Source of the DNA: an uncultured Pontibacter sp.
GTDB taxonomy: Bacteria; Bacteroidota; Bacteroidia; Cytophagales; Hymenobacteraceae
NCBI RefSeq assembly: GCF_947492645.1
Contig: NZ_CANLMZ010000006.1
Span: 310,001 to 374,000, forward strand
Reading direction: 5' to 3'
Length of the DNA: 64,000 nt
The position numbers and the translations under genes are program-made. The notes below the pieces were generated by a model. The model made no database searches. It saw only the letters and a program-made list of their open reading frames with translations, and was not told where the DNA came from. How positions within the stretch are numbered: position 1 is the first letter of the stretch; every line of letters begins with the position of its first letter. Shown here in pieces: positions 25,337 through 33,148 of the stretch.

Positions 25337-26230
25337 TTACGTTCTTTCTACCTGAAGTTTAGCTGGCTTAAGGTCGTCGGCATCTTTAAAAAACTCACGC
25401 GATTTAATGTCATATACATTACCCTTTGCCAGCACATGCGTTACCAGGTTAGAGATGGATACAGGCCTGCCTTCTGCTATTTCATTGATGTTAGTGTACT
25501 TCACATCGTGGCTATCCACAATCACCACCAGGTTAGAGCCTATTGTCTCAATCATGTGGCCTTCTGTGATCAGCACCCCGGTGTCTTCGCCTAATCCGAT
25601 GCCAACAGTTTTTGGGTGCGTTACAACGGCCTCCATTAGCCTTCCAAAGCGGCCGCGTGTAACAAAGTGCGTATCAATTATCACATCATCGATTAAATTG
25701 AGTCCATGACCAATTTTAACCGAGCCCTTTAAAAGCGATTCGGGTGCGCTGCCGCCTTTTATCATTACTTTAGACATGGCCATAGCCCCGGCGCTGGTTC
25801 CTGCTATCACAAATTCCTCATTTTGGTAGCGTTCTTTCAAAATCTCAACTATCTCGGTGCCGTCAAACATCCTCAATATTCTGGACTGGTCGCCGCCGCT
25901 GAACATTACCCCGTCGCAATCCCGGATGCATTGGATGTATTCCGGCAAATGGGCATCCTCCTCATTCCTGATGTGAAGTAATCGTACATTCTCACATCCT
26001 AATATGCCAAAGGCGCTCCTGTAGCGGTCACCTACTTCCTCCGGAATCATGGATGCTGTTGTAATTACTGCTATATGGGGTTTTCTAACAGGTATTTCTT
26101 TTAAAAAGCGCTTCAGGATGCCCAGTTCAAAAAAATCGAGATAATATTTTTTCTTAGACTTAGGATTAGGGTAACTTCCTTTGTCTTCGTTACCTCCAAC
26201 TGCAATAAGTTTTCCTTTAGGTGTATTCAC
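25337..26230 (-). CDS. cphB: Cyanophycinase (peptidase S51)
   Basis: A 297-aa serine hydrolase cutting the storage polymer cyanophycin (multi-L-arginyl-poly-aspartate) into beta-Asp-Arg dipeptides. The core motifs are LIAVGGNEDKG at the start, DGVMFSGGDQSRIL, the nucleophile elbow VIAGTSAGAMAMS, and VIIDTHFVTRGRFGRL. The start codon is GTG at 26230, with no in-frame ATG close upstream. The lack of a signal peptide indicates an intracellular enzyme. The neighbouring iaaA would complete the pathway to Asp and Arg. No cyanophycin synthetase is present in this window. Confidence 0.93.
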   Translation of the reverse strand: MNTPKGKLIAVGGNEDKGSYPNPKSKKKYYLDFFELGILKRFLKEIPVRKPHIAVITTASMIPEEVGDRYRSAFGILGCENVRLLHIRNEEDAHLPEYIQCIRDCDGVMFSGGDQSRILRMFDGTEIVEILKERYQNEEFVIAGTSAGAMAMSKVMIKGGSAPESLLKGSVKIGHGLNLIDDVIIDTHFVTRGRFGRLMEAVVTHPKTVGIGLGEDTGVLITEGHMIETIGSNLVVIVDSHDVKYTNINEIAEGRPVSISNLVTHVLAKGNVYDIKSREFFKDADDLKPAKLQVERT

Positions 26231-26562
26231 GGTTATATGCTGTTAAATGCTGCTAAACACAATACCACAAGTATAATTACCTGGTTGTAGTGCCATCCTA
26301 GCTTCTGATAAGAGTACAGCTTTCAGCGAAATTCGTTTCAAAATTAAATGCAGCCGTTGATTTAAGAAGGTGCAGTAAACGGTAAATATTGCTGTGCTTG
26401 TTTATAGTGTATTGTTAATATTATATAGGTAAGCTGTTTTACCTCCATAAAAGCCATGTTGCCTAATAAAAATGACATTTATGATAACCCCGGCCATATG
26501 CGGCCGTATAGATAGCCACAAGTAATCTTCGAATACTTTTTAACGCGTAACCTTTCCAAGCT
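26231..26562. other. Intergenic region between divergent genes
   Basis: A 332-bp gap upstream of both cyanophycinase (minus) and the DUF892 gene (plus). It contains one AAGTATA word (near 26269), an exact minus-strand -7-like TAATTTTG at 26339-26346 that is rather far from the GTG, and a small CGGCC...GGCCG hairpin near 26492. No gene was recognised. Confidence 0.5.
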
Positions 26563-27054
26563 ATGAAACTAAACAATTTAAAAGACCTATTAATCCACGA
26601 ACTTAAAGATATCTACAACGCTGAACAGCAGATCACGAAAGCGCTTCCGAAGATGATGGAGGCCTGTTCTTCTGATAAGTTGAGAATGGCTTTCCAGGAC
26701 CACTTGCAGGTAACGGAACAGCAGATTCAGCGCCTTGAAAATGTTTTTGAGATGGTAGGAGAGAAGGCAACTGGCGAAAAATGTAAGGCAATGGAAGGTA
26801 TCATTAAGGAGTGCGAGTCTATGATGAGCGAGCGTGCTGATAAAAGCGTGATGGATGCCGCTCTGATAGCTTGTGCACAAAGAGTGGAGCATTATGAAAT
26901 TGCCGCCTACGGTACAGTACGGACCTATGCCAACCAGTTAGGAATGCAGGATGTGGTAAAGCAACTGGAAATGACGCTTGAAGAAGAAAAGCAGACAGAT
27001 GCGCTTCTTACCCAAATTGCAGAACAAGCTGTAAACATTAAAGCCGAAAGATAA
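26563..27054 (+). CDS. YciE/YciF-type ferritin-like protein (DUF892)
   Basis: A 163-aa four-helix-bundle protein of the DUF892 (YciE/YciF) family, linked in other bacteria to osmotic and general stress; its biochemical function is unsettled. The N-terminal signature is LIHELKDIYNAEQQITKALPKM. Carboxylate/His residues on the helices (EHYEIAAYGTV, EEEKQTDALL) fit a ferritin-like di-metal site. It is cytoplasmic. The gene is a single unit, ending before a short hairpin (near 27060) and a second terminator shared with the convergent M1 peptidase gene. Confidence 0.92.
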   Translation: MKLNNLKDLLIHELKDIYNAEQQITKALPKMMEACSSDKLRMAFQDHLQVTEQQIQRLENVFEMVGEKATGEKCKAMEGIIKECESMMSERADKSVMDAALIACAQRVEHYEIAAYGTVRTYANQLGMQDVVKQLEMTLEEEKQTDALLTQIAEQAVNIKAER

Positions 27055-27158
27055 TCTAAGTGCTTTTTAAGCACTCAAAGCGATACTGAAAAAACTCTGT
27101 ACTTTCGCCTGGCTTACCCAAGCAGGTAAGGAAAGTGACAGAGTTTTCGCTTTTAAAG

Positions 27159-27202
27159 CAAAGTATAAAGCCCGACCTTGATAGGCCGGGCTTTATACTT
27201 TG
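27159..27202. terminator. Bidirectional terminator built from inverted AAGTATAAAG words
   Basis: Perfect 16-bp arms 27159-27174 and 27187-27202: CAAAGTATAAAGCCCG and its complement. The AAGTATAAA word forms the outer half of each arm, so the repeat word is part of the terminator itself. It serves the convergent DUF892 and M1 genes. Confidence 0.88.
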
Positions 27203-27217
27203 TACAGTATGAGGTGC

Positions 27218-29116
27218 TTATTTCAGCATTTCATCCAGGGTAACTGTAGATACAGCATGGTAGTTGGGTCTTGCCTTCGCATATATTGCCAACGCTTTTT
27301 TCTTTCCTTCTGGTGTGGCGTTCAAGGCTTTGTAAATGGGCACCAAAAACTTGCGTCGGCCTACGTTCGTCAGGAACGTTTCCAGGGCTTTGTCTGCTGT
27401 AGTATACTTGTTGTTGATAGCATGTATAAACCAGGCGGCCAGTACTTCTGAGTTACCTGATTTGGTGAAGTTAAAGGCTTTGTCCAACTCTGCCATCTGT
27501 TGCTGGCTCATGTTGGCTGGCAGCATGCGTATAAAGTGCAGCCACTCGTGGCTCGACCATTCTTTTGTGTTTAACTGTGCTGCTGCTTTGCCGCCCTTCC
27601 AGGCATTAAAGGCATCTTCTACTTTCGTAAAGCGGGTAGAGGTTGGGGCAACAAAGCCTTCTGGCAAACCGGCACCGTATACCCAGCCTTCAATGTTTAT
27701 TTTCTCTGCCAGGGCATCGTCGTCTTTTATGAGTTCTTTGCGCAAAAAGTCCAGGAACTTGTCGGTGTTGGTGCTCTGGAAGGCAAATGTGTTAAAATAG
27801 CTGTTCACAAAAGCGTCAAAGCGCTCACGGCCAACGGCAGATTCGATGTTTCGCAAAAAGAAGTTGCCTTTCTCGTAGGCAATATCCGTTAAGCCTTCAT
27901 CCGGGTCGCGACCCTCCAGGTCAAGTTTCAGGTGTGTGTCTTCGCTTTCTGCACCAAGTTCGTTTATGGTGTTTTGCAAGTCCTGGTAACCGAGCACGTT
28001 CAGCATATCGGCGTAGTCCTTACCGTACAGCTCTTCCATAATGCGGCGCTCAAAGTATACGGTAAAGCCCTCGTTCAGCCAGAAGTCATTCCAGGTGGCA
28101 TTCGTTACCAGGTTTCCGCTCCAGCTATGGGCCAGCTCATGGGCTATCAGGCTGGTAAGCGATCTGTCTTTGGCCAGTACGGTTGGCGTAACAAAAGTTA
28201 AGCGCGGGTTCTCCATGCCACCAAAAGGGAAAGACGGAGGCAGCACCAGCAGGTCGTAACGGTCCCATCTGTACTTGCCGTAGATCTTTTCGGCTGCCAC
28301 TAACATTTTATCCATTTCTGCAAACTCGTAAGCGGCTGCTTTTATGGTAGCAGGCTCAGCGTAAATACCTGTCTGCGGACCAACTTTCTCAAATACCATG
28401 TCGCCTACCGACAGGGCCATGAGGTAAGAAGGGATTGGCTGCTTCATCTCAAAAGTATAAACGCCAGTATTGTTTTTCTGCATCGGGTTTTCAGCGCTCA
28501 TCACAGCCATTAACTCCTGAGGCACTTTTACTTTTGCGCTATAGGTAATGCGTATGCCGGGGCTGTCCTGAATCGGAATCCAGGTGCGGGCAAGTATAGC
28601 CTGCGACTGCGTGAACAGGAACGGGTGTTTTTTGCCAGCGGTTTGCTGTGGGTTTAGCCATTGCAGGGCTGCCGCATCTGGGGCGGTTTTATACTTTATA
28701 GTTACTTTTTTGGTGTCTGGTTTGATGTTGATGGTAAGTGGCTGGCCCATAAACGAGTTTACTTCGCCAAGCTGGAAAGTTGTTTCTGCCATCTCATCAC
28801 CCAAAAATACTTTCTCGATTTGCAGGTTTCTGCTGTCGAAAACGATCTTGTCAGTACCGGTAAGGTTTTCGATCAGGTAGGAGGCTGTGCCGCTGATGAT
28901 CTTCTGGTCAAAATTAACTTCAATATCCAGGTTCAGGTGTTTTGCCACAGCCTCTGCGGGTTGCGCATAGCTGTGAACATCTGCCGGCATTTTCTCAGTA
29001 GCTGATTGTTCTGTAGTCATAGTTTCGCCGTCTGTAGTCTGTTGTGATGTACAAGAGGCAAGCTGCAAAGCGCCTGCCATGCTTAAGCCAAGTAAGCAAC
29101 GTTGGTATGGTCTCAT
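27218..29116 (-). CDS. M1 aminopeptidase, leukotriene-A4-hydrolase-like lipoprotein
   Basis: A 632-aa zinc aminopeptidase removing N-terminal residues from peptides. A lipobox (LQLASC) follows the signal helix, so it is likely lipid-anchored. The exopeptidase motif is GGMENPR, and the zinc site is HELAHSWSG (His326, Glu327, His330) with the third ligand Glu in WLNEGFTVYFERR. The C-terminal helical-repeat domain (residues about 470-630) is the LTA4H-type ARM-like domain. It fits a protein-feeding set with the S46 and M19 peptidases at 13.7-19.2 kb. Confidence 0.94.
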   Translation of the reverse strand: MRPYQRCLLGLSMAGALQLASCTSQQTTDGETMTTEQSATEKMPADVHSYAQPAEAVAKHLNLDIEVNFDQKIISGTASYLIENLTGTDKIVFDSRNLQIEKVFLGDEMAETTFQLGEVNSFMGQPLTINIKPDTKKVTIKYKTAPDAAALQWLNPQQTAGKKHPFLFTQSQAILARTWIPIQDSPGIRITYSAKVKVPQELMAVMSAENPMQKNNTGVYTFEMKQPIPSYLMALSVGDMVFEKVGPQTGIYAEPATIKAAAYEFAEMDKMLVAAEKIYGKYRWDRYDLLVLPPSFPFGGMENPRLTFVTPTVLAKDRSLTSLIAHELAHSWSGNLVTNATWNDFWLNEGFTVYFERRIMEELYGKDYADMLNVLGYQDLQNTINELGAESEDTHLKLDLEGRDPDEGLTDIAYEKGNFFLRNIESAVGRERFDAFVNSYFNTFAFQSTNTDKFLDFLRKELIKDDDALAEKINIEGWVYGAGLPEGFVAPTSTRFTKVEDAFNAWKGGKAAAQLNTKEWSSHEWLHFIRMLPANMSQQQMAELDKAFNFTKSGNSEVLAAWFIHAINNKYTTADKALETFLTNVGRRKFLVPIYKALNATPEGKKKALAIYAKARPNYHAVSTVTLDEMLK

Positions 29117-29461
29117 AGGTTATTTAGGATGTCTTGATGTACTAAGATAGGTATAAATTAAGCTATTCTGAAAATGAGCCTGTGTTTGCCTGCCTAGTTT
29201 TGGGCCCTGTAAAGCACATGTAACTTTGTTGTCTTCGGCTTTGAAAGCAGGTTTATGCGTATAACAAGAGGTGTAAGTATGGCACGGCGTCTTTAGTTTA
29301 CTTTCATAACATTTTGTACTGTTTTAAAGTACATATAGCTTGATTAGCTATATAAAGATAATATTGGCTCTGTAATTGTATAAAACCAATAAACGTATTG
29401 TGCTTTGATTAAGAGATAGCCGCTGCGCATGCGTTACCGACTCAGGAAAAAAATTGATACT
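29117..29461. other. Intergenic region with a palindrome
   Basis: A 345-bp gap between divergent genes. A perfect inverted repeat ATATAGCT-tgatt-AGCTATAT (29333-29353) lies about 110 bp upstream of the L,D-transpeptidase start and could be an operator. No gene was recognised. Confidence 0.45.
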
Positions 29462-31198
29462 ATGTACCCTTGTAAAATAAAACAAAACCTGCTTGTGCTG
29501 CTCATAGCAGTTCTGGCTTTCTCTTTTACCGCTTGTAACAACTCGGAAGGCGAGTCCGGCTCTAAAGGGGGAGGCTTATTTAGTAAAAAAGAGTTACCCC
29601 AGGCTACAGCCGACAGCTTGTATGTGGCAAGTTATCTTGAAAACCAGCCAACCTTTAAGAAGCATGAAGACCTGATGTACCTCTTTTACGGTGAACGGGA
29701 CTATAAACTTGCCTGGTTCAGGGATAATGAGCTGGTGCCGGAAGCCGAAAAGTTTCTAACGGTAATAGACCAGGCATCTACGGAAGGCCTGCAGCCCAAA
29801 AACTACAAACTAGTTGATTTTGACGCGCTCTTCAAGGCCTATGAGGCAAAAGACGGGCAGGACTCGACCAGGCTGGAGTTGCAGCGCAAAATTGACCTGG
29901 GGCTTACAGCCTCATACTTTAACTATGCTTCAGACTTCTACCGCGGGCGCATCGACCCTCAGTCTGTAAACAACGTGAAGTGGGATGTCAAAAAAAATAA
30001 AATAAAGCTGCATAAGGCCCTGCAAACCATTTTAAAGGAGAGAGACAGCACTTACCCTTATTACGAATTTGAAGCCTTACACGCAGGGTATGCAAACCTC
30101 AGAAGCGCCCTTGCCAAGTACAGAGAGCTAGAGGCAAAGGGAGGATGGGCCAAAATTGACCTGGGCAATAAAAAATCGCTTGCAAAAGGAGACACGGCTG
30201 CCGCTGTGCTGGCATTGCGCAAGCGCCTAAACCCGGAGCAGCCCCTGAACGAGGCGGATAAGAACATGCGCTTGTTTGATGCGAACCTGGAAAACCAGGT
30301 GAAAAAATTCCAGATGCTGCATGGCTTGGCTGAAGATGGCAAAGTAGGAGGAAACACCCTTAAGCAGCTAAATGTGCCGGTTGAGGACCGCATCGAGCAG
30401 ATAATGATTAACATGGAGCGCTGGCGCTGGATCCCAAAGCGCATGGTGCCGAAAAGCCTGGACCAAAAGTATATATGGGTAAATATCCCGGAGTATAAAA
30501 TGTACATCTACGAAGACCCGGAAAACGACCCTGAGGCAGAACGAAAGTATAAGCAGGTGATGGACATGCGTGTGATCGTGGGTAAAACCATGCACTCTAC
30601 ACCGATTTTCAGCGATAAACTTGAATATGTGGTGCTGGCGCCGTACTGGAATGTACCCAACAGTATTGTAGAGCGTGAGATAAAGCCATCCATACTTCGT
30701 AACTCCGGTTACCTGGCCTCACAGAATATGGAGGTAGTTACAAAAGAGAAAAACCCGAAGCAGATTGATCCTTCGTCTATTGACTGGGCCAGCGTAACAG
30801 AGAAGAACTTTCCGTACATGGTAAGGCAGCGCCCGGGGCCAAAAAACTCACTTGGTTCACTTAAGTTTCTTTTTCCGAACGAGTATAATGTGTACCTGCA
30901 CGATACACCGGCAGACGCTCTTTTCAGCCAGAACCAGCGTAGCTTCAGCCACGGTTGCGTGAGGTTAGAGAAACCGGTAGAGCTTGCCAAATATTTGCTG
31001 GCCGGTATGCCGGAGTGGAACGAGAACCGCATACGCGAAACCATAAACGGCGGCGAAGAAGAGTGGATAACGCTACCTAAGCGCGTGCAGGTGTATATTG
31101 TATACTTTACCAGCTGGGCCGACGAAAACGGCAATGTGCACTTTAGGGAAGATATCTACGGGCATGATAAAAAACTGGAGCAGGAGTATTTTGGTTAA
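29462..31198 (+). CDS. L,D-transpeptidase (YcbB/LdtD type), lipoprotein
   Basis: A 578-aa cell-wall enzyme that forms 3-3 peptidoglycan cross-links. A signal helix ends in the lipobox FTAC. The N-terminal domain of about 270 residues resembles the YcbB scaffold (REDYKLAWF-like YGERDYKLAWFRDN). A peptidoglycan-binding motif follows (LENQVKKFQMLHGLAEDGKV), then the YkuD catalytic domain with HSTPIFSDKLEYVVLAPYWNVP and the active site SHGCVRLEKP (Cys499). I chose the ATG at 29462 (MYPCKIKQNLL) since the signal peptide begins there; 29429 is an alternative. Confidence 0.93.
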   Translation: MYPCKIKQNLLVLLIAVLAFSFTACNNSEGESGSKGGGLFSKKELPQATADSLYVASYLENQPTFKKHEDLMYLFYGERDYKLAWFRDNELVPEAEKFLTVIDQASTEGLQPKNYKLVDFDALFKAYEAKDGQDSTRLELQRKIDLGLTASYFNYASDFYRGRIDPQSVNNVKWDVKKNKIKLHKALQTILKERDSTYPYYEFEALHAGYANLRSALAKYRELEAKGGWAKIDLGNKKSLAKGDTAAAVLALRKRLNPEQPLNEADKNMRLFDANLENQVKKFQMLHGLAEDGKVGGNTLKQLNVPVEDRIEQIMINMERWRWIPKRMVPKSLDQKYIWVNIPEYKMYIYEDPENDPEAERKYKQVMDMRVIVGKTMHSTPIFSDKLEYVVLAPYWNVPNSIVEREIKPSILRNSGYLASQNMEVVTKEKNPKQIDPSSIDWASVTEKNFPYMVRQRPGPKNSLGSLKFLFPNEYNVYLHDTPADALFSQNQRSFSHGCVRLEKPVELAKYLLAGMPEWNENRIRETINGGEEEWITLPKRVQVYIVYFTSWADENGNVHFREDIYGHDKKLEQEYFG

Positions 31199-31237
31199 GC
31201 CCTAAGTATAAACACATAATAATTAAAATTTATACCC

Positions 31238-31281
31238 AAGGCTGGCATCCGGACTTTGTTAAGTTTAGATGCCAGCCTTGA
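31238..31281. terminator. Perfect 13-bp hairpin between transpeptidase and azurin-like genes
   Basis: CAAGGCTGGCATC (31238-31250) pairs with GATGCCAGCCTTG (31269-31281). It lies 40 nt after the stop at 31198. The plus-strand side is followed by GAAAAAAC rather than T-residues, so termination on + is uncertain. An AAGTATA word lies at 31205-31211. Confidence 0.55.
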
Positions 31282-31331
31282 AAAAACAGAAAGCCGTCTG
31301 CCGCCAAATATGCACAGAACCTTAACCTGAC

Positions 31332-31865
31332 ATGAAAAACATATCTTATATATTGCTCTTAAGCTGTAGTGGCTGGCTACTGGCATGTTCCCCTGATTCA
31401 GAAGCTGACGTGGAACAAGCCGATACTACGTTGTTGGATACAGCGGGTGCTTTAGTGGCAGAAGAAGCAGATACAACCCTGCATCCTGTCGAAGAAGTTA
31501 CCTTGAAGGCCGTGGGCAATAGCCTGGAGGAAATGAAGTATGATTTAGATACACTTGAAGTAAGTGCCGGCACACTTGTAAAACTAACCTTCATAAACGA
31601 AGGCTCTGAACAGTCAATGATTCACAATGTAGTGATTACCCAACCGGATAAGTATAAACTGGTTGCCCTGGCAGGAGCGAAGATAGGAGCTCCTGGCAAT
31701 TATGTGCCGGAAAGCGATATTGTAATAGCAGCTTCTCCTTTGGCTTTGCCCGGCCAAACTGTTGAAGTAGAATTTAATGCCCCCACAACAACTGGATATT
31801 ACAGCTACGTTTGCACCTACCCCGGCCATTGGGAGCGAATGAATGGAGTGCTGCTTGTAAAGTAG
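31332..31865 (+). CDS. Azurin-like cupredoxin lipoprotein
   Basis: A 177-aa lipoprotein (lipobox LLAC) with an acidic Thr-rich linker and a C-terminal blue-copper domain of about 125 residues. Copper ligands are visible: His in SMIHNVVI, then Cys, His and Met in YVCTYPGHWERMNGVLLVK. It would shuttle electrons in the periplasm or at the outer membrane. The acidic N-terminal linker (EADVEQADTTLLDTAG) tethers the domain to the membrane. It stands alone downstream of the transpeptidase gene. Confidence 0.92.
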   Translation: MKNISYILLLSCSGWLLACSPDSEADVEQADTTLLDTAGALVAEEADTTLHPVEEVTLKAVGNSLEEMKYDLDTLEVSAGTLVKLTFINEGSEQSMIHNVVITQPDKYKLVALAGAKIGAPGNYVPESDIVIAASPLALPGQTVEVEFNAPTTTGYYSYVCTYPGHWERMNGVLLVK

Positions 31866-32092
31866 CAGCTCATGATCCTTTATGTGCAAGTATAAACCTC
31901 AGGCATAAAAATACCTTTCTGCCATTAAGCTTAGTGCCAGAGCCCTGCCATAGTGCAATTTCAAAGCAACCCCAACTTGCTCCCACAACTACGTTCTCTT
32001 GTATTCATTTTGATGTACTAAATCGTACGCTAATTCTCTGCATCTAAAGCCATAGAAGTAAGTATAGGTAATAGCTTATAGAACAGCAAATT

Positions 32093-32130
32093 AAGGGGTT
32101 GTGGATAACTCAGTTTATCCACAACCCCTT
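32093..32130. promoter_or_regulatory. 16-bp hairpin formed by two inverted DnaA-box sequences
   Basis: Perfect arms 32093-32108 and 32115-32130 around a 6-nt loop. They contain TGTGGATAA (32100-32108) and TTATCCACA (32115-32123), each identical to the consensus DnaA box. A third box, TTATACACA, lies at 32379-32387. It may instead be a terminator for the azurin gene; the T-run is interrupted. Confidence 0.5.
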
Positions 32131-32249
32131 CTTTACCTATATGCCATGCTGTCAGTATGTTAAAAAAAGATCTATCGCTATATTTATATTTAAGTGATTG
32201 ATTATAAGTGCTTATAGATTTTACAGTAGTAGTGAATGCGTATAATATC

Positions 32250-32287
32250 AAACAGTTTACAAATGTATATACAATTGTAAACTGTTT
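32250..32287. promoter_or_regulatory. Operator-like palindrome 1 of the XRE gene
   Basis: A 38-bp palindrome with only two symmetric mismatches. Its core can be read as two adjacent dyads of the form TACAnnTGTA around the centre TGTATATACA. It lies about 170 bp upstream of the XRE start. Confidence 0.6.
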
Positions 32288-32413
32288 AAATAATTAATTT
32301 TAATACTTAAATATATAGCTAGAAATAAGTGATTTAGCATTTTATTATGAAGTATAAGTTCAGGTATGCCTAGATTGCTTATACACAGCTTATTTTAAAT
32401 AGTCAATTTAAAG

Positions 32414-32439
32414 TTTACATTTGTATATACATTTGTAAA
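32414..32439. promoter_or_regulatory. Operator-like palindrome 2, overlapping the XRE promoter
   Basis: The same architecture as palindrome 1: TTTACA, centre TGTATATACA, TGTAAA. It lies 19 bp upstream of the ATG at 32458. An exact -7 box TACATTTG (32428-32435) is inside it, so binding here should block transcription. Confidence 0.65.
32428..32435 (+). promoter_or_regulatory. Promoter -7 box TACATTTG for the XRE gene
   Basis: Exact TAnnTTTG match embedded in palindrome 2, with a second copy at 32416-32423. The start codon follows 22 nt downstream. Confidence 0.5.
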
Positions 32440-32457
32440 TAGCTTGTATTCTGAATT

Positions 32458-32886
32458 ATGGTTGAGCGAATTAAGGTTTTGATGGAATATAAAGGCTTGA
32501 CTTCAACTCAGTTTGCAGATACTGTTGAGGTGCCACGGGCAGTTATCAGCCACATCCTCAGCGGAAGAAACAAACCTAGCTTAGAAGTGATAACTAAAAT
32601 AGTTGCTGCTTTTCCGGAAGTAAGTGTAAACTGGATGCTGCTGGGGGAAGGCGAAATGCTAAAAGCCTTAGCGCCGCCAGTTGCACCTGTTTCTGACGTT
32701 TTAAAAGAGCCGTTGCTGCCGTCAGATAAACAACCTACAGCACCTGCCAAACCCGTTGATAATGATAAAGTACAAAATAAAAGTATACCTGATTCAGCAG
32801 CAGCTGCCAGCACACATCAGGATAAAGCCATCGAGCAGATCGTAGTCTTTTATACAGATAAAACGTTCACGGCTTATAAACCCTAG
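32458..32886 (+). CDS. XRE-family transcriptional regulator
   Basis: A 142-aa DNA-binding protein with an N-terminal helix-turn-helix of the Cro/C1 type (residues about 3-60: VLMEYKGLTSTQFADTVEVP, then AVISHILSGRNKPSLEVI). The motif VNWMLLGEGEM after the HTH is common in Bacteroidota members. The C-terminal half is a Pro/Ala-rich flexible region ending in a short conserved-looking strand (IEQIVVFYTDKTFTAYKP). Two matching palindromes upstream, one over the promoter, suggest autorepression. No toxin or phage gene is adjacent, so its targets outside this site are unknown. Confidence 0.9.
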   Translation: MVERIKVLMEYKGLTSTQFADTVEVPRAVISHILSGRNKPSLEVITKIVAAFPEVSVNWMLLGEGEMLKALAPPVAPVSDVLKEPLLPSDKQPTAPAKPVDNDKVQNKSIPDSAAAASTHQDKAIEQIVVFYTDKTFTAYKP

Positions 32887-33047
32887 TAAGCAAAACCTTT
32901 AGGACAGGAGCTGAGCAATAGTATAGTTGGTGCTGCTAAACTTACAGGGCGCTGTATAAGTACAAGTATTTATTTAATTGGCTCTCGCTGAGGCCCAGGC
33001 AGGGCCATGGGTCTGGTTAATTGTATAGGCTGTCGATAATGTCGTCT

Positions 33048-33088
33048 CCGGCACCTGATTGCGCCTGTAGCCACACATCAGGCGCCGG
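33048..33088. repeat. 12-bp inverted repeat upstream of DUF2254
   Basis: CCGGCACCTGAT (33048-33059) pairs with ATCAGGCGCCGG (33077-33088), with one G-T position. It could be the terminator of the XRE gene, although it has no T-run. Confidence 0.4.
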
Positions 33089-33118
33089 TCAGGTTGAAGC
33101 CCGATTAATGAGTGCCGC

Positions 33119-33130
33119 TTTGTATACAAA
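33119..33130. promoter_or_regulatory. Palindrome TTTGTATACAAA upstream of DUF2254
   Basis: A perfect 12-bp palindrome 19 bp before the ATG at 33149. Its centre resembles that of the two XRE palindromes, so the same regulator might bind. This is inference only. Confidence 0.35.
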
Positions 33131-33148
33131 TACATCAACTCCCGGCTT

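Larger units (their letters stand above)
31866..32457. other. Long AT-rich regulatory gap with DnaA-box-like and operator-like sites
   Basis: A 592-bp region without a supported gene. It holds two AAGTATA words near 31888 and 32060, a hairpin made from two TTATCCACA boxes (32093-32130), a third TTATACACA (32379-32387), and two similar operator palindromes (32250-32287 and 32414-32439) in front of the XRE gene. Confidence 0.7.

Noticed and set aside
32030..32251. 73-codon minus-strand frame beginning beside operator palindrome 1
   Set aside because: It has a TTG start only, reads through the DnaA-box hairpin, has no recognisable domain, and is rich in codons expected from AT-rich spacer.
31866..32457. 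Chromosome replication origin
   Set aside because: Three DnaA boxes are suggestive, but rough G/C counts from twelve lines on each side (about 186/171 left, 180/163 right) show no skew switch, gene strands do not diverge cleanly here, and dnaA or other origin genes are absent. Kept only as a finding to check.
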